This document shows positions 17,660 to 26,449 of a stretch of DNA of 64,000 nucleotides, one piece after another. A program made the position numbers and the translations under genes. Under the pieces are notes generated by a model. It did no database searches and had not been told where the DNA came from. It worked only from the letters and a program-made list of their open reading frames with translations. The first letter of the stretch is position 1, and the number at the start of each line of letters is the position of its first letter. The stretch comes from Microbulbifer sp. TB1203 (lineage in GTDB: Bacteria > Pseudomonadota > Gammaproteobacteria > Pseudomonadales > Cellvibrionaceae). The stretch covers positions 806,001 to 870,000 of the forward strand of contig NZ_CP116899.1 of NCBI RefSeq assembly GCF_030997045.1. The letters are read 5' to 3'.

Positions 17660-19045
17660 ATGTCCAAGGAAAAAAAATTCGCGCCGCCTTCGGAAATCCT
17701 GCAGGAATCCGAAACATTCCTGCGCGAGCACCCCGATCTCAAGTGGATCGAGGGCTTTATCTTCGATATCAACGGCATCCCCCGCGGCAAGTGGCTGCCG
17801 GCGGGCGCGGCGCACAAATTGTTGAAGGGCGGCCTGCAGATGCCGCGCAGCGCGGTCAGCCTGGACGTGTGGGGGCGGGATATCGAAAACAGCCCGCTGG
17901 TCTTCGCCAGCGGCGACGCGGATGGCATCTGTACGCCGGTATCGCCAATCTCCCTGGCGCCCTGGCACCGGGAGGAGACGGCGCAGCTGCACATGCAGCT
18001 GCGCGAGGCGGACGGCTCCCCGCTTTATGCCGACCCGCGCGCACAATTGCAGCGGGTGGTGGTGCGGCTCAAAGAGCTGGGTTACACCGCGGTGGCGGCC
18101 ACCGAGCTGGAGTTTTACCTGCTGCGCGAGGAAGCGGATCACCTGGCGCGGCCGCGCCCCGTGAGCGACAACGACACCGAACTGGTGCCCTCCACCGATG
18201 TGTACGACCTCTCCGAACTGGACGCACAGCGGCATTTCTTCGCCGACGTGCGCGCCGCCTGCGGGTCGCAGGGCATTCCCGCGGACTCGATTCTCTCCGA
18301 GTGCGCGCCCGGGCAGTTCGAGATCAATCTGCTGCACAGTGCCGACCCGGTCAAAGTCGCCGACCAGACACTGCTGTTCAAGCGCCTGCTCAAGGGTGTG
18401 GCGCGCAGCCACGGCTATCGCGTGAGCACCATGGCCAAACCGTTTGGCGACCAGGCGGGCAACGGCATGCACGTACACCTCAGCCTGCTCGACGAAAACG
18501 GCAAAAATGTTTTCGACGACGGCAGCGACGCCGGTTCCGAACAGCTGCGCCAGGCCATTGCCGGCATGCTGGTCACCGCCAACGATGCCATGGCCTTCTT
18601 CGCACCGCACTCGAATTCCTATCGCCGCTTTCAGGAAAGCTCCCACGCGCCGCTGAATCTGTGCTGGGGCTACGACAACCGCACCACCACACTGCGGGTG
18701 CCCGCCAGCAGCCCGGACGCGCGGCGTATCGAGCACCGCATTGCCGGTGCCGATGTAAATCCCTACCTGGTGCTGGCCGCGATTCTCGCCGGTGCCTGTT
18801 ACGGCCTGGAAAATACACTGCAGGCACCGGCGCCGGTGGAGGGCGATGCCTATCAGGTGGAGAGCGAACAACTGGTCAATACCTGGGGTGCCGCGCTCCA
18901 GCGCTTCGAGCACAGCCAGCTGTGGCAGGAGTATCTGGACCCCCGGTTCGTGGAGATATTCGTGTTGCTGAAGCGCCAGGAGATAGCGGAAATCGGCGCC
19001 CGCATCACCGATGTGGAATACCAGAGCTACCTGCACCGTGTCTGA
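17660..19045 (+). CDS. Glutamine-synthetase-family gamma-glutamylpolyamine synthetase
   Basis: A 461-residue member of the glutamine synthetase superfamily, PuuA/SpuI type, which joins glutamate to putrescine or another amine with ATP. The N-terminal beta-grasp (about 25-120, FDINGIPRGKWLP) precedes the catalytic domain. Metal and nucleotide motifs visible are AATELEFYLL, the ECAPGQFEINL block, NGMHVHLSLLDENG and the Arg-bearing NRTTTLRVP. AAAGG precedes the ATG; a second ATG 4 bp upstream is out of frame. It lacks the adenylylation-loop tyrosine region of GlnA. It probably works with the upstream aminotransferase in polyamine breakdown. A strong terminator follows at 19184. Confidence 0.85.
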   Translation: MSKEKKFAPPSEILQESETFLREHPDLKWIEGFIFDINGIPRGKWLPAGAAHKLLKGGLQMPRSAVSLDVWGRDIENSPLVFASGDADGICTPVSPISLAPWHREETAQLHMQLREADGSPLYADPRAQLQRVVVRLKELGYTAVAATELEFYLLREEADHLARPRPVSDNDTELVPSTDVYDLSELDAQRHFFADVRAACGSQGIPADSILSECAPGQFEINLLHSADPVKVADQTLLFKRLLKGVARSHGYRVSTMAKPFGDQAGNGMHVHLSLLDENGKNVFDDGSDAGSEQLRQAIAGMLVTANDAMAFFAPHSNSYRRFQESSHAPLNLCWGYDNRTTTLRVPASSPDARRIEHRIAGADVNPYLVLAAILAGACYGLENTLQAPAPVEGDAYQVESEQLVNTWGAALQRFEHSQLWQEYLDPRFVEIFVLLKRQEIAEIGARITDVEYQSYLHRV

Positions 19046-19350
19046 AGGAAGACGTCATTTTTCACGCGGGAAAAAAGGCTGGGGCGACAACCGCCGAGGT
19101 TGCCAGTGAAGCTCTGCTATACCTAAAGCTAAGCGCACCGTGCGCTTATGACTCTCCTCCTGAAAGTGTGTTCGAGAAACCTGGCCCGCCTTTTGGCGGG
19201 CATTTTTTTCGAATTCTTCCTGCGGAATTTCCCTCCTCATAACGCGCCAGTCGTGGACCGCCGTGCCCTCCGGGCTGAAAAACCCCGCCTATAATGGAGA
19301 GAACCGCAACCGCGGCGAAGGAACTATTCAGAATTAAAAGGGGTTGCCTC
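19046..19350. other. Intergenic stretch between glutamine synthetase homologue and ompW
   Basis: 305 bp with no convincing gene. It holds the terminator at 19184-19209. A purine-rich AAAAGGGG lies just before the OmpW start. Confidence 0.6.
19184..19209 (+). terminator. Rho-independent terminator
   Basis: Perfect 7-bp GC stem (GCCCGCC / GGCGGGC) with a TTTT loop, followed by ATTTTTTT. It ends the polyamine-gene transcript. Confidence 0.9.
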
Positions 19351-20181
19351 ATGATGAGATTGAAGTTCCTTCTCGTCTGTGTGGCCGCCGCGGCCTGCGC
19401 CGGCCTCGTCGCCCAGGCGGCACTTGCAGACTACAAAGAAGGCGACATTATCATCCGCGGTGGTGCCTCCTTTGTGGAGCCGGACGACGACCAGATTATC
19501 TCCCGCAGAATCCCCTTTTTGGTCGAGGAGGACGTTGAGGACGATCCGGCGACCGTGAACGTGCTTGGGACAGTCGACATGGACCTGGACGACGATACCA
19601 CCTGGTACGTGAGCGGTGTCTGGCTGTTCCGGGACCACTGGGGCCTGGAGCTGCATCACGTCAACGATGCCAGCCTCGAAGCGGACCTGGATACTTTTGC
19701 CATCGCCGGTGGTTCCGTTGTTGGGTCAGCGAGAGTGGGGCTGGGTAATTTCGACATCCATGTCACCAGCCTGTTTATCAACTGGTATCCACTCGACCCC
19801 AGCTGCCTGATCCAGCCCTATGTTGGCCTCGGGGTGAACTACACTGACATCGACCGCGGCCCGAATTTCAAGCAGGTGCGCTCGGTGTTTGGCAGCGGAG
19901 CCACCTTTGCCAACGGTATCCTGAACCTGGGCAGTGATTTCGGCGGGGCCGCCCAGGTGGGCGTGGACTTCCTGCTGGGGTACGACAGCAACTGGATCGT
20001 CAATGCCTCCGCGATCTACGCGGATTCCGAGCCGGACCTGGAGCTGGGCTACGGTCTGCCGGTCACCGGACTGCCCGCACCTTTCCCTGCCTCGACGACA
20101 GTGCCGGTTCGTATAAGTGGTGATTTCGACTACAGCCCCTGGATGTTGAACCTGGGCGTGGGCTATAAATTCATCTTCTGA
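19351..20181 (+). CDS. OmpW-family outer membrane protein
   Basis: A 276-residue protein with a signal peptide (hydrophobic core 6-22, cleavage after ALA-DY). The mature N-terminus KEGDIIIRGGASFVEPDD is the OmpW signature, and the chain ends in phenylalanine (GVGYKFIF), as expected for BAM-assembled barrels. OmpW forms an 8-stranded barrel with a hydrophobic channel for small nonpolar molecules. The protein is longer than E. coli OmpW (212) because of expanded acidic loops, for example around 40-75. The start follows AAAAGGGG. A weak GCGGGC/GCCCGC hairpin lies 20 bp after the stop. Confidence 0.9.
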   Translation: MMRLKFLLVCVAAAACAGLVAQAALADYKEGDIIIRGGASFVEPDDDQIISRRIPFLVEEDVEDDPATVNVLGTVDMDLDDDTTWYVSGVWLFRDHWGLELHHVNDASLEADLDTFAIAGGSVVGSARVGLGNFDIHVTSLFINWYPLDPSCLIQPYVGLGVNYTDIDRGPNFKQVRSVFGSGATFANGILNLGSDFGGAAQVGVDFLLGYDSNWIVNASAIYADSEPDLELGYGLPVTGLPAPFPASTTVPVRISGDFDYSPWMLNLGVGYKFIF

Positions 20182-20321
20182 CTCCCGGGTGGGATCGATA
20201 GCGGGCCCTGTGCCCGCCCTCATACCGCGAACAAATTCTCCCTGGCAGTCATTTTAACGAGCGTGTATTCTTCGCCCGTCGGCATGGCCGCAGTCATTTC
20301 GAATAACAATCCGGGAATGTT

Positions 20322-21704
20322 ATGACCGCCTTGGAGAATTTTGCAGACGGTCCTGGTGCACTGTCGAGACAGTCCACTGGAGCTGTGCCGCCACGGCCGC
20401 TCAAAATCTGCCTGCTGGGCTACCGCAGCCATCCCCACTGTGGCGGCCAGGGCGTTTACCTGTATTACCTGAGCAAAGCGTTGGTGGACGCCGGCCACGC
20501 AGTGGATGTGATCTCCGGCCAACCCTACCCGGAACTGGACCCACGGGTGCGGCTAATCAAAATGCCGGGCCTCAACCTGTTCGAAGAGAAGAATCCCACC
20601 CGCGCCCTGCGCCTTCGCCACTTGCTCTCCTGGACGGATTTTTTCGAGTGGTGGAGCAAGCTCAGCGGCGGTTTCGCCGAGCCCTACACCTTTGGCCGGC
20701 GCGCGGCCAGGTACCTGCGCGAGCATGGCCGCCACTACGACATAGTGCACGACAACCAGTCCCTGTGTTACGGGTTGTTGCAGATCGAGCGGGATGGCCT
20801 GCCGGTGGTGGCCACCATCCACCACCCGATTACCCGCGACCGCCAGCTGGCCCTGGATGCGGCGCCCGACTGGTGCTACCGCCTGCTGGTGCGCCGCTGG
20901 CACAACTTCCTGCGTATGCAGATCCGGGTGTCCCGCCGCCTGCGGCATATCGTGACGGTCTCCGAACAGTCGCAGCGGGATATCGTCGAGCAGTTCGGGG
21001 TGGCGCCGGATCAGATCCGGTTGATCTATAACGGTATCGATACGGATATTTTCCGTCCCCAGCCCGATATCGCGCGCACGCCTCTGCGCATCATGACCAC
21101 CGCCTCCGCCGACCAACCCCTCAAGGGGCTGCGCTTTCTGCTGCACGCGCTGGCCACACTGCGCGGGAAATACCCCAAACTGGAACTGCTGGTGGTGGGA
21201 CGATTGCAGGAGGGCGGCGCCACGGAACGATTGTTGAACGACTTGCAACTGCAAACTGCGGTACGATTTGTTTCCGGTATTTCCAACCAGCAGATGGTGG
21301 ACTACTACGCGAGCGCCTCTGTGGTGGTGTGCCCTTCGCTCTACGAAGGTTTTGGGCTGCCGGCCGGGGAAGCCATGGCCTGCGGAACGCCGGTGATTTC
21401 GAGCGACGGCGGCGCGCTGCCGGAAGTGGTGGGTGATGCGGGCATCGTGGTGCCCGCCGGTGACAGCGATGCACTGGCGAAGGCCCTCGACCGCCTGCTC
21501 GCCGACGCCTCCGTGCGGGAAACCCTGGGACAGAAGGGCAGGGAGCGCATTGAGCAGCACTTTTCCTGGCGCCTGGCCGCCGAACATCTGGTGCACTACT
21601 ACCTGGAAATTCTCGGACGCGAGGTGCCGGGCCGGCACCCGTCCGCGGAATTGCCCCTGCGCAAGGCGCGGGAAAATGGCGGCCGCGGTGCGGAGGCCGC
21701 CTGA
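20322..21704 (+). CDS. GT4-family glycosyltransferase
   Basis: A 460-residue retaining GT-B glycosyltransferase. The N-terminal acceptor domain starts with CLLGYRSHPHCGGQGVYLYYL. The C-terminal nucleotide-sugar domain carries the E(x7)E motif in YEGFGLPAGEAMACGTPVI (about 340-360), preceded by the IYNGIDTDIFRP linker. It has no membrane segment and is probably peripheral or soluble. Its stop overlaps the methyltransferase start, so the first three genes of this locus are translationally coupled. Sugar donor and acceptor are unknown. The 20-30 N-terminal residues before PRPLKICLLG look unstructured, so a later start is possible. Confidence 0.88.
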   Translation: MTALENFADGPGALSRQSTGAVPPRPLKICLLGYRSHPHCGGQGVYLYYLSKALVDAGHAVDVISGQPYPELDPRVRLIKMPGLNLFEEKNPTRALRLRHLLSWTDFFEWWSKLSGGFAEPYTFGRRAARYLREHGRHYDIVHDNQSLCYGLLQIERDGLPVVATIHHPITRDRQLALDAAPDWCYRLLVRRWHNFLRMQIRVSRRLRHIVTVSEQSQRDIVEQFGVAPDQIRLIYNGIDTDIFRPQPDIARTPLRIMTTASADQPLKGLRFLLHALATLRGKYPKLELLVVGRLQEGGATERLLNDLQLQTAVRFVSGISNQQMVDYYASASVVVCPSLYEGFGLPAGEAMACGTPVISSDGGALPEVVGDAGIVVPAGDSDALAKALDRLLADASVRETLGQKGRERIEQHFSWRLAAEHLVHYYLEILGREVPGRHPSAELPLRKARENGGRGAEAA

Positions 21705-22468
21705 TGATCACTGTCGATCCGAAGAGACTCGACCTGCAGCCGGGACAGAGAGTGCTCGACCTCGGCTGCGGCGAGGGGCGTCACGCGATTCACCTGCTGG
21801 TTTCCGAACCGGTGGAGGTAGTGGGCGTCGACCTGAAATTCGCCGACGTGCAGACTGCACGCGAGCGCGCACAGCCATTTGTAGAGGGCGCCCAGGCACC
21901 CGGCCTGCTGCTCGGCGTGGCCAACGGCCTCCAACTGCCATTTGCCGACAACAGCTTCGATGTGGTGATCTGCTCTGAAGTGCTGGAGCATATCGAGGAC
22001 TACACCGGGGTATTGGCGGAAATCGACCGGGTGTTGAAACCCGGGGGACTCTTCGCGGCGAGTGTGCCGACGTATTTTCCCGAATGGATCTGCTGGCGTT
22101 TGAGTGATGAATATCACCAGGTGGAAGGCGGACATATCCGTATCTTTCGCGAGCGGGAGCTGCGCCGCAGTATCGAAAAGCTGGGGCATCTCTGTTTTGC
22201 CCGCCACAAGGCCCACGCGTTGCATACTCCCTATTGGTGGCTCAAGTGTCTCCTGTGGCGCAGGCCTGAATCCCGGCTGCTGGCCCTCTATCACCGCCTG
22301 CTGGTCTGGGATCTGATGCAGAAACCTCGACTTACGCGGCTGCTGGAAAAACTACTCGATCCGCTGCTGGGAAAAAGTATCGTCCTGTATTTTGTCAAAT
22401 CGCCGCAGCCGCTCAGGGCATTGCCGGAACAGAAAACTCCGGCATTGGCCGTGGAGTCCGCCGCATGA
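21704..22468 (+). CDS. Class I SAM-dependent methyltransferase (Methyltransf_11 type)
   Basis: A 254-residue Rossmann methyltransferase. Motif I is VLDLGCGEGRHAI (about 19-31), the acidic end of strand 2 is VVGVDLKF, motif post-II is NSFDVVICSEVLEHI and motif III is VLKPGGLFAASVP. Its ATG overlaps the upstream stop by one base and its own stop overlaps the toroid gene start by 4 bp. This tight coupling with a glycosyltransferase and a toroid protein suggests methylation of the same glycan or lipid product (inference). Confidence 0.88.
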   Translation: MITVDPKRLDLQPGQRVLDLGCGEGRHAIHLLVSEPVEVVGVDLKFADVQTARERAQPFVEGAQAPGLLLGVANGLQLPFADNSFDVVICSEVLEHIEDYTGVLAEIDRVLKPGGLFAASVPTYFPEWICWRLSDEYHQVEGGHIRIFRERELRRSIEKLGHLCFARHKAHALHTPYWWLKCLLWRRPESRLLALYHRLLVWDLMQKPRLTRLLEKLLDPLLGKSIVLYFVKSPQPLRALPEQKTPALAVESAA

Positions 22469-23580
22469 CTGAGTTTGCCGTGCCCGCCAAGCCCGTCGCG
22501 GAACTCTTTCCGGCGGATTTTTTACACCGCAGTGCCGGCTATATTCTCTCGCAGCAGCAGGCGGACGGCTGCATCCCCTGGTTTCGCGGTGGCCACGCCG
22601 ACCCCTGGGACCACGTGGAGGCGGCCATGGGGCTGAGCGTGGCCGGCGAGTACGCCGCGGCGGAAAGGGCCTATGCCTGGCTGGCGGAGATGCAACTGAC
22701 GGACGGCAGCTGGTGGGCGGCCTACAAGGATGGCGGGATACACAATCGCGAGCGGCGCGAAAGCAATTTCGTCGCCTATATCGCCACTGGCGTCTGGCAC
22801 CATTACCTGGTTACCGACGACAAAAATTTTCTGCGTGCCTACTGGCCCACCGTCGAGCGGGCGCTGGAATTTGTACTGGACCTGCAGACGGAACACGGCG
22901 ATATCCACTGGGCGGTGGATACCGATGGACGGCCCGAAGAGGATGCGTTGATTACCGGCTGTTCCTCCATCTACAAGAGTCTGGAGTGCGGTATCAATAT
23001 CGCCCGCAGCCTCGGCTGCGGGCGGCCGCGCTGGGAGCGGGGCAGGGAAAAGCTCGGGGAGGCGTTGAGGACGAAGCCGCAGCGTTTTGATCGCACCTGG
23101 GAGAGCAAGGCGCGCTTCTCCATGGACTGGTTTTATCCGGTGCTCGCCGGTGTGTTTTCCGCAACCGCGGCGCGCACGCGTTTGCAGGGCAAATGGGATG
23201 AATTTGTGGTGGCGGGATTGGGCTGCCGCTGCGTCAACGACGAGCCCTGGGTCACCGTGGCGGAGTCCTGTGAATTGACCATGGCACTGCTGGCAGCGGG
23301 CGAAGCCGGCCGCGCGGCGAAACTCTACCGCGGCCTGCACCGCTGGCGAGATGGCGACGGCGGCTACTGGACCGGCTATGTTTACCGGGACAGCGCCATC
23401 TGGCCGGAGGAGAAAACCACCTGGACGGTGGGAGCTATACTGCTGGCGGCGGATGCGCTCGCCGGCCTGACCCCGGCCAGCGGATTGTTTACTTCCGTGA
23501 AGTTGTTGTCAGACCCGGCGCAGGATGCCGAGGGTGTCGACCATCTCAACCAGCTCGAACTGGGCGGAAGCCAGCGCTAG
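22465..23580 (+). CDS. Alpha/alpha-toroid protein (annotated in relatives as prenyltransferase-like)
   Basis: A 371-residue protein built of helical hairpins of an (alpha/alpha)6 barrel, as in squalene cyclases and several glycosidases. Repeated QxxDG(S/C) turns are visible: QQQADGCIPW near 30, MQLTDGSWW near 77 and WRDGDGGYW near 295. A PWDHVEAAMGL block and TGCSSIYKSLECG look like a conserved pocket. It lacks the DxDD motif of squalene-hopene cyclases and the DDxxD of terpene synthases, so a true prenyltransferase role is doubtful; glycan binding or hydrolysis is equally possible. It overlaps the upstream methyltransferase by 4 bp and the convergent methyltransferase by 72 bp. Confidence 0.72.
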   Translation: MTEFAVPAKPVAELFPADFLHRSAGYILSQQQADGCIPWFRGGHADPWDHVEAAMGLSVAGEYAAAERAYAWLAEMQLTDGSWWAAYKDGGIHNRERRESNFVAYIATGVWHHYLVTDDKNFLRAYWPTVERALEFVLDLQTEHGDIHWAVDTDGRPEEDALITGCSSIYKSLECGINIARSLGCGRPRWERGREKLGEALRTKPQRFDRTWESKARFSMDWFYPVLAGVFSATAARTRLQGKWDEFVVAGLGCRCVNDEPWVTVAESCELTMALLAAGEAGRAAKLYRGLHRWRDGDGGYWTGYVYRDSAIWPEEKTTWTVGAILLAADALAGLTPASGLFTSVKLLSDPAQDAEGVDHLNQLELGGSQR

Positions 23581-24126
23581 CTTGTAGATCTCGTAGGGCG
23601 CCTGGCCCCCGTCGGCGGGGTCCGGAAAGATATCGTGAATCGCCAGGTAGCCGCCCGGTACGATATGACGCGCCCAGCAGCGGTAGTCGGTCATCGCCGC
23701 CTCCTGCGAATGGCCGCCGTCGATAAATACCAGACCGAGGGGCGTGTTCCATCGTCTTGCGGCCACTGAAGATGGGGCGACTACTGGAACCACCCAGTCC
23801 TCCAGCTGCGCCGCGCGAATATTGGTGCGAAAGGTACGGAAGCTGTCCATTAACCGGCTGTCTTCGTCGAAGAGTTCCGGGTCGTGGTACTCCTCGCCCG
23901 GCTGGTGTTCCTCGGAGCCGCGGTGATGGTCCACCGCGTAGAGCACACCGTCCACCAGTTTGCAGGCGGAGGCCAGGTATAACGTGGATTTTCCGCAGTA
24001 GCTGCCCACCTCCAGGCAGGCGCCCAGGCCGCAGGCTTCCACGGCCAGGTGGTACAGCGCCTCACCCTCGCTGGCGGCGAGAAAACCTTTGACGGCGTGA
24101 ATATCGATGGGTAGCTCGAGGGACAT
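23509..24126 (-). CDS. Class I SAM methyltransferase (Methyltransf_24 / CmcI-like)
   Basis: A 205-residue methyltransferase with motif [13 protein letters not shown] (about 37-48), an unusual [11 protein letters not shown] stretch after strand 2, an acidic [15 protein letters not shown] motif and a [10 protein letters not shown] segment. FIDGGHS plus HD resembles the metal-assisted O-methyltransferases of the CmcI/Methyltransf_24 group. It is read toward the toroid gene and the two coding regions overlap by 72 bp at their 3' ends. It is divergent from the acyltransferase across 72 bp. It probably belongs to the same pathway. Confidence 0.85.
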   Translation of the reverse strand: MSLELPIDIHAVKGFLAASEGEALYHLAVEACGLGACLEVGSYCGKSTLYLASACKLVDGVLYAVDHHRGSEEHQPGEEYHDPELFDEDSRLMDSFRTFRTNIRAAQLEDWVVPVVAPSSVAARRWNTPLGLVFIDGGHSQEAAMTDYRCWARHIVPGGYLAIHDIFPDPADGGQAPYEIYKLALASAQFELVEMVDTLGILRRV

Positions 24127-24198
24127 GAAAATACCACTGGCGCTTTTTCAAGTGCCCGAACAGTAAACCGCCGCCGGCGGAAAAGCAATGCGAAGCCG

Positions 24199-24921
24199 AT
24201 GCGCAAAGATCACCGACCCCACTGGTTGAAAAAATGCCAGCTGCGTTTTCGCCGCTGGCGCACCCGCCACTTTCTGCTACCGCAATTTGACGCCGTCGGT
24301 CGGGAGCCGGAAGTCATGCATCCGGCCTCGGTGCAGGTATTCGGTGGTAATATCCGTTTGGGGAATTATCCGCACCTGATTTCCACTCCGGACAACTGCA
24401 TCCGCCTCACCACCTTCGGTCACCGGGGCGGCGAGGCATGGATCACCATCGGCGATTTTGTGCTGATTTCCCCGGGGGTGCGTATATCCGCGGCGGAGTC
24501 GATTACTATCGGCAACGCCTGCATGATCGCGGCCAATGTGTACATCTCCGACTCCGACTGGCACGGCCTCTATAATCGTACGCGTCCGTTTCGCTGTACC
24601 GCCCCGGTGCTCCTCGGCGACAATGTCTGGGTGGGGGACAGCGCGATTGTGTGCAAGGGGGTCACCATCGGCGACAACTCCGTCGTCGGAGCCGGCAGTG
24701 TGGTGACCCGGGACGTACCGGCCAACACCGTGGTGGCCGGCAACCCCGCCAGGGAGATCAAGCGGATCGAGCCCGGGCGTCGTATGATCACCCGCGAGGC
24801 TCTGTTTGCCGACGCCTTTCGCCAGGCGCACAACCTGGGCGAACTGGATAAAATGCTACTGGAGGGCAACTCTCTGTGGGGCTGGTTGCGTTCGCTGCTG
24901 TTTCCGCGACGGGGGGACTGA
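24199..24921 (+). CDS. Left-handed beta-helix (hexapeptide repeat) acyltransferase
   Basis: A 240-residue protein of the LbH acyltransferase family, related to sugar O-acetyltransferases. Hexapeptide repeats ([LIV]-G-x4) run from about 90 to 190 ([73 protein letters not shown]). The catalytic-type His lies in DSDWHGLYN (about 120). The C-terminal 40 residues are helical. It lies beside the methyltransferase and GT4 genes, so it may acetylate the product of that locus. A shikimate-kinase-like gene follows 53 bp later. Confidence 0.87.
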   Translation: MRKDHRPHWLKKCQLRFRRWRTRHFLLPQFDAVGREPEVMHPASVQVFGGNIRLGNYPHLISTPDNCIRLTTFGHRGGEAWITIGDFVLISPGVRISAAESITIGNACMIAANVYISDSDWHGLYNRTRPFRCTAPVLLGDNVWVGDSAIVCKGVTIGDNSVVGAGSVVTRDVPANTVVAGNPAREIKRIEPGRRMITREALFADAFRQAHNLGELDKMLLEGNSLWGWLRSLLFPRRGD

Positions 24922-24974
24922 AGAAGTGAGCAGGTGTTTCCAACCCTGCGGGTCAATAGTTGATAGCGAATCAA

Positions 24975-25487
24975 ATGAAAAAATACAAAAGCGTTGTTCT
25001 GATCGGTATGCCGGGCGCCGGCAAAAGTACTTTGGGGGTGTTGCTGGCCAAAGAGCTGGCGATGGATTTTGTCGATACGGACTTGCTGATCCAGTCCCGG
25101 GAGGGCAAGACCCTGCAGGAGATCATGGACGGGAGCGATTATCTGAACCTGCGCCGTATCGAGGGGGAGGTGATCTCCAGCGCCGAACTGCCCAACCACG
25201 TGATCGCCACCGGCGGCAGTGTTGTGTACAGCGCGGAGGGTATGGCCAACCTGCGCCTCCTGGGCCCGGTTGTTTTTCTCCATTGCTCCGCGGCTGAATT
25301 GCGCCGCCGTATCCACAACTACGAGAGCCGCGGCATCGCCAAGGCCCCCGGGCAGAGTTTCGAGGAATTGTTTGCCGAGCGCGAGGCGCTGTATCGGAAA
25401 TACGCGGATATCACCGTGGACTGCGACGGCAGGGATCTGCAACAGGTGCTGGGCCAGGTGTTGAAAGAACTGGAAACACTGGATTGA
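24975..25487 (+). CDS. Shikimate-kinase-like P-loop kinase
   Basis: A 170-residue kinase of the shikimate kinase family. Walker A is GMPGAGKST (about 11-19). DTD follows strand 2 (about 34-36), an Arg-containing LRRIEGEV helix and the ATGGS glycine loop match shikimate-binding positions, and a lid Arg lies in NYESRGIAK. The ATG at 24975 was preferred over a TTG at 24960. It is not beside aroB, where the main aroK normally sits, so it is probably a second copy or a kinase for a different polyol or cyclitol. It may be cotranscribed with the acyltransferase 53 bp upstream. Confidence 0.75.
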   Translation: MKKYKSVVLIGMPGAGKSTLGVLLAKELAMDFVDTDLLIQSREGKTLQEIMDGSDYLNLRRIEGEVISSAELPNHVIATGGSVVYSAEGMANLRLLGPVVFLHCSAAELRRRIHNYESRGIAKAPGQSFEELFAEREALYRKYADITVDCDGRDLQQVLGQVLKELETLD

Positions 25488-25517
25488 CGGGCCCGGGAAG
25501 CTCATAGCCGGAGTCGT

Positions 25518-26446
25518 GGCGGCCCTGCTGCCGGTAGCCGTTCGTTCAACAGCCTCATCGGCAATCGTCTCTCGAACGGCTCCCGGCATCAGGGCCTTCG
25601 CTTCAGGCTCCGGTATTCTCTCCCGAGTCCCTGGTCCGAAGGGGAGGTCCCGGGCGGCCCTGCTACCGGTAGCCGTTCGTTCAACAGCTCATCGGCAAAC
25701 GTTTCTCGAGCGGCTCCCGGCATCAGGGCCTTCGCTTCAGGCTCCGGTATTCTTTCCCGAGTCCCTGGTCCGAAGGGGGGGTCCCGGGCGGCCCTGCTGC
25801 CGGTAGCCGTTCGTTCAACAGCCTCATCGGCAAACGTTTCTCGAACGGCTCCCGGTATCAGGGCCTTCGCTTCAGGCTCCGGTATTCTTTCCCGAGTCCC
25901 TGGTCCGAAGGGAGGTCCCGGGCGGCCCTGCTACCGGTAGCCGTTCGTTCAACAGCCTCATCGGCAAACGTTTCTCGAACGGCTCCCGGTATCAGGGCCT
26001 TCGCTTCAGGCTCCGGTATTCTTTCCCGAGTCCCTGGTCCGAAGGGGAGGTTCCGGGCGGCCCTGCTACCGGTAGCCGTTCGTTCAACAGCCTCATCGGC
26101 AAACGTTTCTCGAACGGCTCCCGGTATCAGGGCCTTCGCTTCAGGCTCCGGTATTCTTTCCCGAGTCCCTGGTCCGAAGGGAGGTCCCGGGCGGCCCTGC
26201 TACCGGTAGCCGTTCGTTCAACAGCCTCATCGGCAAACGTTTCTCGAACGGCTCCCGGTATCAGGGCCTTCGCTTCAGGCTCCGGTATTCTTTCCCGAGT
26301 CCCTGGTCCGAAGGGGAGGTTCCGGGCGGCCCTGCTACCGGTAGCCGTTCGTTCAACAGCCTCATCGGCAAACGTTTCTCGAACGGCTCCCGGTATCAGG
26401 GCCTTCGCATCAAGTTCCGGTATTCTGTCCCGAGTCCCGAGTCCCG
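25518..26446. repeat. Tandem array of seven hairpin repeats, period 134-135 bp
   Basis: Units begin at 25518, 25653, 25787, 25921, 26056, 26190 and 26325. Each starts with a hairpin core of about 75 bp, then about 60 bp of linker (TTCAGGCTCCGGTATTC...CCGAGTCCC...GGTCC). The arms pair at 22 of 24 positions (GGCCCTGCTACCGGTAGCCG against GGCCCTGATACCGGGAGCCG). Units differ by a few bases and 1-bp indels. The array fills the 962-bp gap between the kinase gene and the Lrp-type regulator. Apparent ORFs inside it are repeats, not genes. Confidence 0.95.
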
Positions 26447-26449
26447 AAA

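Noticed and set aside
22465..23580. Calling the toroid protein a squalene-hopene cyclase
   Set aside because: QxxDG-type turns are present but the DxDD acid motif is not, and the chain is much shorter than about 630 residues.
24960..24974. TTG start of the shikimate-kinase-like gene
   Set aside because: No ribosome site precedes it and the five extra residues are not part of the fold; the ATG at 24975 is preferred.
25518..26446. CRISPR array
   Set aside because: Repeats of about 134 bp with near-identical linkers, no unique spacers and no cas genes.
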